NCBI GenBank assembly: GCA_025458545.1
Contig: JALOSH010000022.1
Location: forward strand, 1 to 28,730
Source of the DNA: Hydrogenophaga sp.
GTDB lineage: Bacteria; Pseudomonadota; Gammaproteobacteria; Burkholderiales; Burkholderiaceae
Direction: 5' to 3'
DNA length: 28,730 nucleotides
Both the position numbers and the translations under genes were made by a program. The notes beneath the pieces are model-generated. The model saw only the letters and a program-made list of their open reading frames with translations. It did not search any database and was not told the DNA's origin. Shown here one piece after another: positions 14,584 to 24,548 of this stretch; within the stretch, counting starts at the first letter, position 1, and every line of letters starts with the position of its first letter.

Positions 14584-14946
14584 ATGCAATCGATTCTTGC
14601 CGTTGACGACTCGGCTTCCATGCGAAAAATGGTCGCTTTCACCCTGACCGGGGCCGGTTTCCACGTCGTGGAAGCGGTCGATGGCCAGGACGCCTATGAG
14701 AAGGCGCAGACCCACGCGATCGATCTGGTGCTGACCGACCAGAACATGCCGCGCCTGGACGGCCTGGGCCTGACCAAGAAGCTGCGCGACAGCCCCAAAT
14801 TCAAGACCACCCCGATCCTGATCCTGACCACCGAGTCCAGCGACCAGATGAAACAGGCTGGCCGCGCGGCGGGCGCCACCGGCTGGCTGGTCAAACCGTT
14901 CGATCCGGGTCGTCTGATCGAAGTCATTCAGAAAGTCATCCGCTGA
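14584..14946 (+). CDS. cheY: CheY, chemotaxis response regulator
   Basis: 120 residues, a single receiver domain with no output domain. The key residues are Asp8/Asp9 (AVDDS), phospho-acceptor Asp52 (LTDQNMPRLDG), Thr82/Thr83 (ILILTTES) and Lys104 (WLVKPF). Phosphorylated by CheA, it should bind FliM's N-terminal peptide to switch the motor. GGAG lies 7 bases before the ATG at 14584. It is preceded by a FliA-like promoter and followed after 33 bases by cheA, which argues that it serves this che system. Confidence 0.95.
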   Translation: MQSILAVDDSASMRKMVAFTLTGAGFHVVEAVDGQDAYEKAQTHAIDLVLTDQNMPRLDGLGLTKKLRDSPKFKTTPILILTTESSDQMKQAGRAAGATGWLVKPFDPGRLIEVIQKVIR

Positions 14947-14979
14947 GCTTGCGGCCCTCGATCCGCAAGGAGACACCCC

Positions 14980-17124
14980 ATGTCAGAAATGACCCAAGAG
15001 AGCGCTGGCGGCGGCAACTTCGACCTGACCCAGTTCTACCAGATCTTCTTTGAAGAAGCCGGTGAGAACCTCGACCAGATGGAGCAGATGCTGCTGTCAC
15101 TGGACGTCGAGAACGCCGACGACGAAGAGCTCAACGCGATCTTCCGCTGCGCCCATTCCATCAAGGGTGGCGCGGCCACCTTTGGCTTTGCCGATGTGGC
15201 CGAACTGACGCACCAGATGGAGTCGCTGCTGGACAAGCTGCGCCGCCACGAGTTGCAGCCCACACCGCCCATGGTGGACGTGCTGCTCGAATCCTCGGAC
15301 GCGCTCAAACTGCTGCTGGCCCGCCATTCGGGCAAGGACGTGGCGCCTCCCGCCACCCACGCGCTGGTGAAGCGCATCAGCGCTCTGGCCCACGGTGAAC
15401 CAGCAGCGCCCGTGGCGCCGGCCACCGCGCCAGCGCCTGCAACAGCCGCCCCCGCGCCCGCTCCGGCTCCCGCTCCGGTGAGCGCATCGCCCGCGCCCGT
15501 CAGCCTGCCAGCGGGGCAGCGCGAACTCGAGATCCACATCGGACCGCTGGAGCAGCTGTCGCAGGCCGACAGCATTGCTGAACTGTTCCGCGACATCGCC
15601 GGCCTGGGCAGCATCGAAGCCCTGCCCTGCGATCAGGACGACAAGCGCGTCTACCGCGTCCACACCAGTTCCAGCGACAGCGACCTGATGGACCTGTTCA
15701 CCTTTCATGTGAGCAAGGAACAGATCCGCATCACCGACAACTCCACCCCCCAGGCCGTGGCGGCGCCCGCCAAACCCCTGGCCACCGAAGGCAAGGACTT
15801 CGGCTTCTTCGACGACGCTCCCGGCCTGCCGGTGGCCGAGGCGGCGCCGACACCCGCGCCGACGACGATCCTGGCCGAGCCCGCAGCACCGGCCCCGGTC
15901 GCGCTGGCGCCCAAGGCCGCCGTGGCCACCAAGGCGGCTGCGACGGGCCAGGCTTCGCTCGAATCAAGCACCCTGCGCGTGTCGGTGAGCAAGGTCGACC
16001 AGCTGATCAACCTGGTGGGCGAACTGGTCATCACCCAGGCCATGCTGGCACAGAAAAGCCGCGAACTCGACAGCGCCGCCAACCAGCCTTTGCTCGCCGG
16101 CCTGGCCGACCTCGACCGCAACACCCGCGACCTGCAGGAGGCGGTGATGTCGATCCGCATGATCCCGATGTCGGTGGTGTTCAACCGCTTCCCGCGCATG
16201 CTGCGCGACCTGGCCGCCAAGCTGGGCAAGAAAGTGGACCTGATCACCCACGGCGAATCCACCGAGCTGGACAAGGGCCTGATCGAAAAGATCACCGATC
16301 CCTTGACCCACCTGATCCGCAACAGCTGCGACCACGGGCTGGAGCTGCCCGAGGAACGCATCGCCAAGGGCAAGAGCGAGAGCGGCACCATCACGCTCTC
16401 GGCCAGCCACCAGGGCGGCAGCATCCTGATCGAGGTGCGCGACGACGGCAAAGGCCTCTCGCGCGAGAAGCTGCTCAAGAAAGCGCGCGAGAAGGGCATG
16501 GACGCGCCCGACTCCATGAGCGACACCGAGGTGTGGAACCTGATCATGGCGCCCGGATTCTCCACCGCCGAGGTGGTGACCGATGTGTCGGGCCGCGGCG
16601 TCGGCATGGACGTGGTGAAGAAGAACATCGCCTCGCTCGGTGGCACGGTGGAAATCGATTCCGCCGAAGGCTACGGCATGAGCGTCAAGGTGCGCCTGCC
16701 GCTCACGCTGGCCATCATGGACGGCATGACCGTGCGCGTGAGCGACGAGGTCTACATCCTGCCGCTGTCCAGCGTGATCGAGTCGTTCCAGATCAAGCCG
16801 AGCGACATCAACACCGTGGCACAGGGCGCCCAGTTGGTGAAAGTGCGCGACGAATACATGCCCGTCATCGAACTCGAACGGGTGTTCCAGGTGCCGCGCT
16901 TCGAATTCAACCCCACCAGCCCGATCATGGTGGTGGTGGAGTCCGACGGTTCCCGCGTCGCTCTGATGGTGGACGAACTGCTCGGCCAGCAACAGGTGGT
17001 GATCAAGAACCTGGAGAGCAACTACCGCAAGGTGCCCAACGTTTCGGGCGCCACCATCCTGGGCGACGGCAAGGTCGCGCTGATCCTGGACACTTCGGTC
17101 CTGGTGCGACGCTCGAGGCATTGA
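14980..17124 (+). CDS. cheA: CheA, chemotaxis histidine kinase
   Basis: 714 residues. P1 is an HPt domain with phospho-accepting His59 (FRCAHSIKGGAATFGF). An Ala-Pro linker (about 145-185) leads to a P2-like region (LEIHIGPLEQLSQADSIAEL) and a second Ala-Pro linker. P3 dimerisation begins near residue 330 (VSKVDQLINLVGELVITQAM). P4 ATPase has LTHLIRNSCDHGLE, VRDDGKGLS and the G-box DVSGRGVGMDVVK. P5, CheW-like, ends the protein. It autophosphorylates in receptor arrays and feeds CheY and CheB. AAGGAG precedes the start. The stop shares a base with the cheR start (TGATG). No cheW is present in the window, so it must lie elsewhere. Confidence 0.97.
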   Translation: MSEMTQESAGGGNFDLTQFYQIFFEEAGENLDQMEQMLLSLDVENADDEELNAIFRCAHSIKGGAATFGFADVAELTHQMESLLDKLRRHELQPTPPMVDVLLESSDALKLLLARHSGKDVAPPATHALVKRISALAHGEPAAPVAPATAPAPATAAPAPAPAPAPVSASPAPVSLPAGQRELEIHIGPLEQLSQADSIAELFRDIAGLGSIEALPCDQDDKRVYRVHTSSSDSDLMDLFTFHVSKEQIRITDNSTPQAVAAPAKPLATEGKDFGFFDDAPGLPVAEAAPTPAPTTILAEPAAPAPVALAPKAAVATKAAATGQASLESSTLRVSVSKVDQLINLVGELVITQAMLAQKSRELDSAANQPLLAGLADLDRNTRDLQEAVMSIRMIPMSVVFNRFPRMLRDLAAKLGKKVDLITHGESTELDKGLIEKITDPLTHLIRNSCDHGLELPEERIAKGKSESGTITLSASHQGGSILIEVRDDGKGLSREKLLKKAREKGMDAPDSMSDTEVWNLIMAPGFSTAEVVTDVSGRGVGMDVVKKNIASLGGTVEIDSAEGYGMSVKVRLPLTLAIMDGMTVRVSDEVYILPLSSVIESFQIKPSDINTVAQGAQLVKVRDEYMPVIELERVFQVPRFEFNPTSPIMVVVESDGSRVALMVDELLGQQQVVIKNLESNYRKVPNVSGATILGDGKVALILDTSVLVRRSRH

Positions 17125-18023
17125 TGCTCACACCCACCACCACCCGAGCGCCGCGCCAGCAGCCCGGCAAAACCGGTTCTGGCACGGCGTTCGCCGCGGC
17201 CGAAGACGGTCCGCTGACCCAGGGACGCGAGTTCCTCTGGTCCGACGCCGACTTCGCCCGCATCAAGGCGCTGATCTACAAGAAAGCCGGTATCAGCCTG
17301 CACGAGGGCAAACACGCGATGGTGTACAGCCGGGTCTCGCGCCGTCTGCGCGACACCGGTCACAGCAGCTTCAAGTCCTACCTCGACTGGCTGGAACAGC
17401 ACGACGGCCCGGAGTGGCAGGAGTTCATCAACGCCCTGACCACCAACCTGACCGCGTTTTTCCGGGAGCAGCACCACTTTGGCGTGCTGCACGAACTGCT
17501 GGCCGCCAAGCGGACGCACAACTGGCGCATCTGGTGCTCGGCCGCGTCCACCGGCGAAGAACCGTACTCCATCGCCATGACGGCCACCGAAGCGCTGGGC
17601 ACCAGCGGCAACTTCAGCCTGGTCAACAGCGACATCGACACCAAGGTGCTGGCCACGGCGGCGCGTGGCGTCTACAAGGCCGATGGCGTCAAAGGTCTGA
17701 GCGCCGAACGCCTGCAGCGCTTCTTCATGCGCGGCAAGGGTGCCAACGCGGGCTTCATGCGGGTCAAACCCGAGCTGCAGAAACACATGGAATTCCTCGG
17801 TGTGAACCTGATTCAGGAACTGCCGTTCCGCGAAGCGTTCGACGTGGTGTTCTGCCGCAACGTGATGATTTACTTCGACGCCCCCACACAGCGCCAGGTG
17901 CTGGAGCGCATCCACCGGGTCATGAAACCGGGCGGCATGCTGTTCGTCGGCCATGCCGAAAACTTCAGCGACGCTCGCAGTCTTTTTGCGTTGCGCGGAA
18001 AGACGGTCTATGAACGCGTTTAA
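17124..18023 (+). CDS. cheR: CheR, chemoreceptor glutamate methyltransferase
   Basis: 299 residues. The N-terminal helical domain starts near residue 37 (FLWSDADFARIKALIYKKAG). The SAM-dependent methyltransferase domain shows LTTNLTAFFRE, the SAM loop WCSAASTGEEPYSIAMT, and DVVFCRNVMIYFD. It methylates receptor glutamates to reset signalling. The ATG shares one base with the cheA stop, and GAGG lies 5 bases before it. Residues 1-35 are an unusual low-complexity leader; PGKTGSG within it is encoded by a 20-base stretch that differs at only two positions from the window's dispersed hairpin element, so part of the leader may be repeat-derived. The 3' end overlaps cheD by 14 bases. Confidence 0.96.
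   Translation: MLTPTTTRAPRQQPGKTGSGTAFAAAEDGPLTQGREFLWSDADFARIKALIYKKAGISLHEGKHAMVYSRVSRRLRDTGHSSFKSYLDWLEQHDGPEWQEFINALTTNLTAFFREQHHFGVLHELLAAKRTHNWRIWCSAASTGEEPYSIAMTATEALGTSGNFSLVNSDIDTKVLATAARGVYKADGVKGLSAERLQRFFMRGKGANAGFMRVKPELQKHMEFLGVNLIQELPFREAFDVVFCRNVMIYFDAPTQRQVLERIHRVMKPGGMLFVGHAENFSDARSLFALRGKTVYERV
17149..17189 (+). repeat. Probable copy of the dispersed hairpin element inside the cheR 5' end
   Basis: GCCCGGCAAAACCGGTTCTG (17162-17181... core) matches GCCCGGCAAAGCCGGTTCCG of the intergenic copies at 18 of 20 positions. Flanking GCCAG (17155-17159) and CTGGC (17179-17183) pair, as do CGCCG (17149-17153) and CGGCG (17185-17189). As in other copies it lies shortly after a stop codon, here that of cheA, on the same strand. 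Confidence 0.5.
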
Positions 18024-18684
18024 CACCACACCATCGACGCCGCAGCGCGCCGCAGGCTTGACACGCAGCAGCTCCCGACTCGAAACGCTCAAAGCACGGG
18101 TTGCCAAACCCGGCGAAGCCTCGTTCTTCTACCGGGACCACCACTTCAACACCGACGCCGTCAAGATCCTGCCGGGCGAGTACTACGTGACCACCGAAGA
18201 CATGGTGATCATGACGGTGCTGGGCTCGTGCATCGCCGCCTGCATCTGGGACCCCAAGGTCCGGGTTGGCGGCATGAACCACTTCATGCTGCCCGATGGC
18301 GGCGGCGACACCTCGGGCCGCTACGGTTCCTACGCCATGGAACTGCTGATCAACGAGATGATGAAGCTCGGCGCCCGGCGCGAGTTCATGCAGGCCAAGG
18401 TGTTCGGTGGTGGCCAGGTGATGCACACCTTCACCACCATGAACGTGGGCGAGCGCAACACGCAGTTCGTGCTGGACTACCTGCAGACCGAACGCATCGC
18501 GGTGATTTCCAAAGATGTGCTCGACATCCACCCGCGCAAGGTTTGCTATTTCCCCGCCACCGGCAAGGCCATGTGCAAACGGCTCGCCCATTCGCACCCG
18601 GAGACGCTGGAAACCCAGGAGCGCAAAGGAAGCGCCTCGGTGGTCGCGAAGGTCACCGCCGGTGGATCGGTCGACCTGTTCTGA
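18010..18684 (+). CDS. cheD: CheD, chemoreceptor glutamine deamidase
   Basis: 224 residues. The conserved core begins EYYVTTEDMVIMTVLGSCIA, with catalytic Cys74 and His91 (VGGMNHFMLP), and continues GRYGSYAMELLINEMMKLGA and AKVFGGGQVMH. CheD deamidates receptor glutamines to methylatable glutamates and in some bacteria acts with CheC. Start chosen at 18010, overlapping cheR by 14 bases, since the upstream frame is the cheR shadow. The first 35 residues are an extension. The C-terminus ends GGSVDLF, echoing GSIDLF on the CheZ-like protein of the same operon, possibly a shared docking tail. Confidence 0.95.
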   Translation: MNAFNTTPSTPQRAAGLTRSSSRLETLKARVAKPGEASFFYRDHHFNTDAVKILPGEYYVTTEDMVIMTVLGSCIAACIWDPKVRVGGMNHFMLPDGGGDTSGRYGSYAMELLINEMMKLGARREFMQAKVFGGGQVMHTFTTMNVGERNTQFVLDYLQTERIAVISKDVLDIHPRKVCYFPATGKAMCKRLAHSHPETLETQERKGSASVVAKVTAGGSVDLF

Positions 18685-18711
18685 ACGCCACCGATCAAGG
18701 AGGACAACAAG

Positions 18712-19809
18712 ATGGCCAGCAAAATCAAGGTGGTGGTGGTGGACGACTCGGCGCTGGTGCGCAGCCTGCTCACCGAGATCATCAACCGCCAGAGCGACAT
18801 GCAGTGCATCGGCGCCGCCGCCGATCCGCTGGTGGCGCGCGAAATGATCCGTGAACTCAACCCCGACGTGATCACGCTCGACGTGGAAATGCCGCGCATG
18901 GACGGGCTGGAATTCCTGTCGCGCCTGATGCGCCTGCGGCCGATGCCGGTGGTGATGGTGTCCACACTGACCGAACAGGGCGCCGAGATCACCCTGCGCG
19001 CGCTGGAGATGGGCGCGGTCGACTACGTGGCCAAACCGCGCATCGGTGTCAGCAGCGGCCTGAACGAACTCGCCAGCGACATCGTCGACAAGATCCGTGT
19101 CGCCGCGGGTGCGCACGTCAGGCGCATCAGTGCCGCCCCCTCCGCTGCACCCGGCGCTGCGCTGGCCGGTGCGACCGCCGAACCGGTGCGTGCACCGCTG
19201 CCTCGCCTGTCGACCGAAAAAGTCATTTGCATCGGCGCCTCCACCGGCGGTACCGAAGCGATCCGCGAGGTGCTGGTGCCGATGCCGGCCGACGCGCCGG
19301 CCATCGTCATCACCCAGCACATGCCGCCGGGCTTCACCACCAGTTTTGCCGCGCGCCTCAACACACTCTGTCGCATCAATGTGGAGGAAGCGCGCAATGG
19401 GCAGCGCATCCTGCCCGGCCATGCCTACATTGCGCCCGGTGGTCACCACCTGCGCATCGACCGCAGCGGTTCCAACTATGTGGCCGTGGTCGAAGACACC
19501 GAGCCGGTGAACCGGCACCGCCCGTCGGTCGAGGTGCTGTTCAAGTCGGCCGCGCGCGTGCTGGGGCCGAACGCGATCGGCATCATGCTCACCGGCATGG
19601 GGGCCGACGGTGCCCTGGCCATGCGCGAGATGAAGGACGCCGGCAGCTACAACTATGTGCAGGACGAAGCCAGCTGCGTGGTCTTCGGCATGCCGCGCAT
19701 GGCCATTCAATCGGGCGCGGCGCACGAAATCCTGCCTCTCTACCAGATCACCCCGGCCGTGCTCAACCGCCTGGCCAGCAACCCGGCGCTGGTGCGCCAC
19801 CGCATCTGA
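18712..19809 (+). CDS. cheB: CheB, chemoreceptor methylesterase/response regulator
   Basis: 365 residues. The N-terminal receiver has Asp11/Asp12, acceptor Asp57 ([12 protein letters not shown]) and a Lys in YVAKPR. A linker of about 35 Ala/Pro-rich residues leads to the methylesterase domain with its catalytic Ser in [11 protein letters not shown], His in [10 protein letters not shown] and Asp in [12 protein letters not shown]. It removes methyl groups from receptors when phosphorylated by CheA and can deamidate glutamines. AAGGAGG lies before the ATG. It ends the che operon as seen here; 39 bases follow before the next gene on the same strand. Confidence 0.97.
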   Translation: MASKIKVVVVDDSALVRSLLTEIINRQSDMQCIGAAADPLVAREMIRELNPDVITLDVEMPRMDGLEFLSRLMRLRPMPVVMVSTLTEQGAEITLRALEMGAVDYVAKPRIGVSSGLNELASDIVDKIRVAAGAHVRRISAAPSAAPGAALAGATAEPVRAPLPRLSTEKVICIGASTGGTEAIREVLVPMPADAPAIVITQHMPPGFTTSFAARLNTLCRINVEEARNGQRILPGHAYIAPGGHHLRIDRSGSNYVAVVEDTEPVNRHRPSVEVLFKSAARVLGPNAIGIMLTGMGADGALAMREMKDAGSYNYVQDEASCVVFGMPRMAIQSGAAHEILPLYQITPAVLNRLASNPALVRHRI

Positions 19810-19848
19810 GCGTTCCTTTGCCACCCTTCCACCATGGAGTTGAACAAC

Positions 19849-20351
19849 ATGACATCCCGCCTCCTGCTTCTGGGCGCCCTGCTGGGCAGCCTGGTCCTCG
19901 GATCACAACCCGCCCTCGCGCTCGATGCGCCCAAGGAGCGCCCCATCCTCACCATCTCCGGCAAGATCGGTGTGAAGAACGCGGGCGAGAACGCGCGCTT
20001 TGACATGAAGATGCTCGAAGCCCTGCCGCAGCACAGCTTCACCACCCGCACGCCCTGGTACGACAAGCCGGTCAAGTTCACCGGGCCGCTGCTGAGCGAT
20101 GTGCTGGCCGCCGTCAAGGCCAGCGGCACCACGGTCAGCGCGATCGCCATCAACGACTACAAGATCAGCATTCCGGTGGCCGACACCAAGCACAAGGTCA
20201 TCGTGGCCCGCTTGCTGGACGACAAGCCGATGCCGGTGCGTGAAAAGGGTCCGCTGTTCGTGGTGTACCCGTTTGACAGCGCCGCCGAGCTGCGCAGCTC
20301 GACCTACTACGAGCGTTCGATCTGGCAACTCAAGGCCCTGGAAATTCAGTG

Positions 20352-20352
<1 letters not shown>
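19849..20352 (+). CDS. Periplasmic oxidoreductase molybdopterin-domain-like protein without cysteine
   Basis: 167 residues. The start at 19849 is preferred because GGAG is 9 bases upstream; an ATG at 19834 lacks one. A signal peptide is evident (LLLLGALLGSLVLGSQPALA). The mature part looks like the sulfite-oxidase-type molybdopterin domain (LTISGKIGVKNAGENARFDM, TPWYDKPVKFTGPLLSDVL, ending YERSIWQLKALEIQ). There is no Cys anywhere, so the usual Mo-ligating Cys is absent and redox catalysis is unlikely; a ligand-binding role is more plausible. Its stop shares a base with the next gene's start (TGATG), strongly linking it to the hybrid kinase, perhaps as its periplasmic input. That role is inference. 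Confidence 0.7.
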
Positions 20353-22628
<2,276 letters not shown>

Positions 22629-22670
22629 GCGCAAAACCTTGCGCGGGATGGCATGGCCCCCAGCGGGCAA

Positions 22671-22703
22671 AAAGAAGCCGGGCACTGCCCGGCTTCTTTG
22701 TTT
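22671..22703. terminator. Bidirectional rho-independent terminator
   Basis: A 13-bp perfect stem, AAAGAAGCCGGGC (22671-22683) and GCCCGGCTTCTTT (22687-22699), with a 3-base loop, followed by GTTTT and preceded by an A-run. It separates the hybrid kinase from the convergent minus-strand gene and should serve both. Confidence 0.9.
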
Positions 22704-22738
22704 TCTGACGGATCGTCGGACCCGGCGAAGGGAAAGGA

Positions 22739-23374
22739 TCAGACCCTGCGGCTGAGCAGGCTGCCCGCTTCCAGGGGTGCCCAGCTGCTGTTGCCCTGGG
22801 CATCGTAGGCCATCACATCCTGGGGAAGCCGCGCCACGGCCTGGTCGAGCACCGCGTCGTTCGCAGCCGGGTTCCCGGCCACCGGCAAGGCGACCGCCAG
22901 GCTGGCGGCCTGCACCGCGGTCGAGCGGGTGCTGTCTTCAGCGCCGACCGCTTGTGCCGAGGCGGCTTCGCGGCCGAGCACCACGTCCACCACCGCAGCA
23001 CTGGCTTTCCAGACGTCGGACAGCACATCCTGCAACTGACGCTTCAAGGCTTTCTCTTCCGCCTGCGCCTCGGCCTTGGCCTGGGCTTCGAGCGCTTCGG
23101 GCGAGGGCTGGCCGTCGGGCGAGTCGGGCGACTCGCGCGGCAGCAACGGCGCCGCCTCGGGCATATTGGCTTCCTGACGGGCCTCGGCCGTGTTGGCGCC
23201 ACCCCGGCGCAGGGAGGCCGGCACGGGTTGTTCGCGGCCCTGGTTCAGACCCGCCTGGGCATCGCGCGCCGACGACTGCACCGGCATGACCGCGGTGACG
23301 GAAGACACCGCAGGCGTGCCCGAAGCGGGCGCAACGGGCCAGATGACCGGCTGAGTGGATGAAATGTTCAACAT
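22739..23374 (-). CDS. Unknown protein, candidate FliA-regulon member
   Basis: 211 residues, cytoplasmic by appearance, with no signal or membrane segment. The N-terminal half is Ala/Pro/Gln/Ser rich and low-complexity. A charged helical middle (EALEAQAKAEAQAEEKALKR) leads to a more conserved-looking core, QLQDVLSDVWKASAAVVDVV, and the end is SSWAPLEAGSLLSRRV. I do not recognise a family. AGAGG lies 6 bases before the ATG at 23374. A FliA-like promoter 56-82 bases upstream suggests late flagellar or chemotaxis timing. It converges on the hybrid kinase, sharing its terminator. Confidence 0.68.
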   Translation of the reverse strand: MLNISSTQPVIWPVAPASGTPAVSSVTAVMPVQSSARDAQAGLNQGREQPVPASLRRGGANTAEARQEANMPEAAPLLPRESPDSPDGQPSPEALEAQAKAEAQAEEKALKRQLQDVLSDVWKASAAVVDVVLGREAASAQAVGAEDSTRSTAVQAASLAVALPVAGNPAANDAVLDQAVARLPQDVMAYDAQGNSSWAPLEAGSLLSRRV

Positions 23375-23429
23375 GGCAAACCTCTGAAAAGGTGACACCG
23401 GCTGAAGACATTCCCGGTGGTCCCCCAGG

Positions 23430-23456
23430 TTTTCGACGCACCAAACCCGAACTTGA
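23430..23456 (-). promoter_or_regulatory. FliA (sigma-28) type promoter, minus strand
   Basis: On the minus strand TCAAGTTC (23456-23449), 11 bases, GTCGAAAA (23437-23430). TCAAG is the -35 form known in Pseudomonas flagellar promoters, and the -10 matches GCCGATAA at 6 of 8. Spacing equals that of the two che sites. It faces the unknown 211-residue protein. Confidence 0.5.
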
Positions 23457-23547
23457 GCCCTTTTCACCCCCCTTTTCCGACGAACGGAAGACGTGACATG
23501 GGCTAGGCAAACCACCAATGCTTCCGGCGCGAACAGCCAAAACCCAG

Positions 23548-23635
23548 AACGCGGTGGAACTGGCTCTGCCAGACCACTCGCGTTGCCCCTTGAGGGGCGG
23601 AGCTGGCGACACGGAGTGCGCCAGCGATGGGGGTG
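23548..23635 (-). repeat. Dispersed nested-hairpin element, minus-strand copy after the VOC gene
   Basis: Reading on the minus strand it begins about 8 bases after the VOC gene stop. Leader stem GCTGGCG/CGCCAGC, then GCCCCT/AGGGGC hairpin (23585-23598), outer arms AACGCG/CGCGTT (23579-23584 and 23548-23553), inner stem CTGGC/GCCAG (23568-23572 and 23560-23564). All stems differ in sequence from other copies yet pair perfectly. The remaining sequence to 23374 holds the FliA-like site and nothing else I recognise. Confidence 0.8.
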
Positions 23636-23642
23636 GGTCCAT

Positions 23643-24179
23643 TCACTCCGTGAACGCTTTTTCGTGCATCCAGGCCGCGTGCTTGGGCGCACGCCGGGTC
23701 TGGGCCCATTCGTTGATCATGTCCCACTTCACCTCGTCGAGCTTCTTCAGCATGTCGGGCGTGGCGGTGTTGGCGGCCAGTTCCAGGCGGTGGCCATTGG
23801 GATCGAAGAAATAGATGGACTTGAACAGGGTGTGGTCGGTCGGGCCGATCACCTCAATGCCCTCGGCTTCCAGACGCGCCTTGGTGGTCTCCAGCTCGTC
23901 CACCGTGTCCACTTCCAGGGCGATGTGTTGCACCCATTCGGGGGTGTTCGGGTCACGGCCCATGGCGGGCGAGTTGGGCAACTCAAAGAAGGCCAGCACA
24001 TTGCCGCCACCGGCGTCCAGAAAGATGTGCATGTAGGGATCGGGCGCCTTGGTCGAGGGCACGGCGTCCTCGGCGATGGCCAGCACGAAGTCCATGTTCA
24101 GGTGTTTCCGGTACCACTCGACGGTCTGTTTGGCGTCCTTGCAGCGGTAGGCGACGTGATGGATCTTGCGGATGCTCAT
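23643..24179 (-). CDS. VOC superfamily metalloenzyme (glyoxalase/dioxygenase-like)
   Basis: 178 residues. Metal-ligand positions fit the vicinal-oxygen-chelate fold: His8 (IRKIHHVAYR), His85 (EWVQHIALEV) and Glu133 (DPNGHRLELAA). The two beta-alpha-beta modules are visible around residues 5-70 and 82-137. A C-terminal tail rich in Lys, Glu and Trp follows (DEVKWDMINEWAQ). Start at 24179, with AGGAG 8 bases upstream. It lies downstream of a flavin monooxygenase and a DUF2783 gene on the same strand, so a role in aromatic or keto-acid catabolism is plausible. Whether it is a lyase, isomerase or ring-cleaving dioxygenase cannot be told. Confidence 0.85.
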   Translation of the reverse strand: MSIRKIHHVAYRCKDAKQTVEWYRKHLNMDFVLAIAEDAVPSTKAPDPYMHIFLDAGGGNVLAFFELPNSPAMGRDPNTPEWVQHIALEVDTVDELETTKARLEAEGIEVIGPTDHTLFKSIYFFDPNGHRLELAANTATPDMLKKLDEVKWDMINEWAQTRRAPKHAAWMHEKAFTE

Positions 24180-24210
24180 GGAACAGTCTCCTTGGAGTGA
24201 AAAGGAAGAG

Positions 24211-24303
24211 GCGCCACCCGGCACACACCGGGGAACCGGCTTTGCCGGGCGACTGGTGTGGTCCCCCCTCCAAGGGGGGAAGACGCGAAGCGGCGCAGGG
24301 GGG
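24211..24303 (-). repeat. Dispersed nested-hairpin element, minus-strand copy after the DUF2783 gene
   Basis: Abuts the stop codon of the DUF2783 gene at 24304. On the minus strand: leader CGC-TTC-GCG, a C/G-run hairpin (24262-24280), outer arms CACACC/GGTGTG in mirror pairing (24260-24255 and 24229-24224), and inner CCGGC/GCCGG (24248-24244 and 24240-24236). Confidence 0.85.
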
Positions 24304-24531
24304 TCATCGAATGTTTTCGCGGGCGGTGGCCAGGGCTTGCCGCAAGGTGGCGATATCGCCCACCTGGTTGGCCAGAAGCAGGATCAGCTTGGCGTTGAGC
24401 AGTTGGCTTTGCTCGTCCGTCAGATCGCGGTGGGTCTCGATCAGCGCCTCGTAGAAGTCATCGCCGGGCGTGAAGTCGCGGAAGTAGCGCTGACCGGGTT
24501 CGGCCAGGTTGGGTTGGAGTTGCAGTGGCAT
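24304..24531 (-). CDS. DUF2783 small protein
   Basis: 75 residues. The sequence (PNLAEPGQRYFRDFTPGDDF, then YEALIETHRDLTDEQSQLLN and AKLILLLANQVGDIATLRQA) fits DUF2783, a family of small helical proteins commonly encoded beside flavin-dependent aromatic hydroxylases. It may be an accessory or oligomerisation partner, but no function is established that I know of. It starts 17 bases after the monooxygenase stop on the same strand, which supports a joint operon. The hairpin element begins directly after its stop. Confidence 0.82.
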   Translation of the reverse strand: MPLQLQPNLAEPGQRYFRDFTPGDDFYEALIETHRDLTDEQSQLLNAKLILLLANQVGDIATLRQALATARENIR

Positions 24532-24548
24532 GTCGGGTTCCTCGGGCT

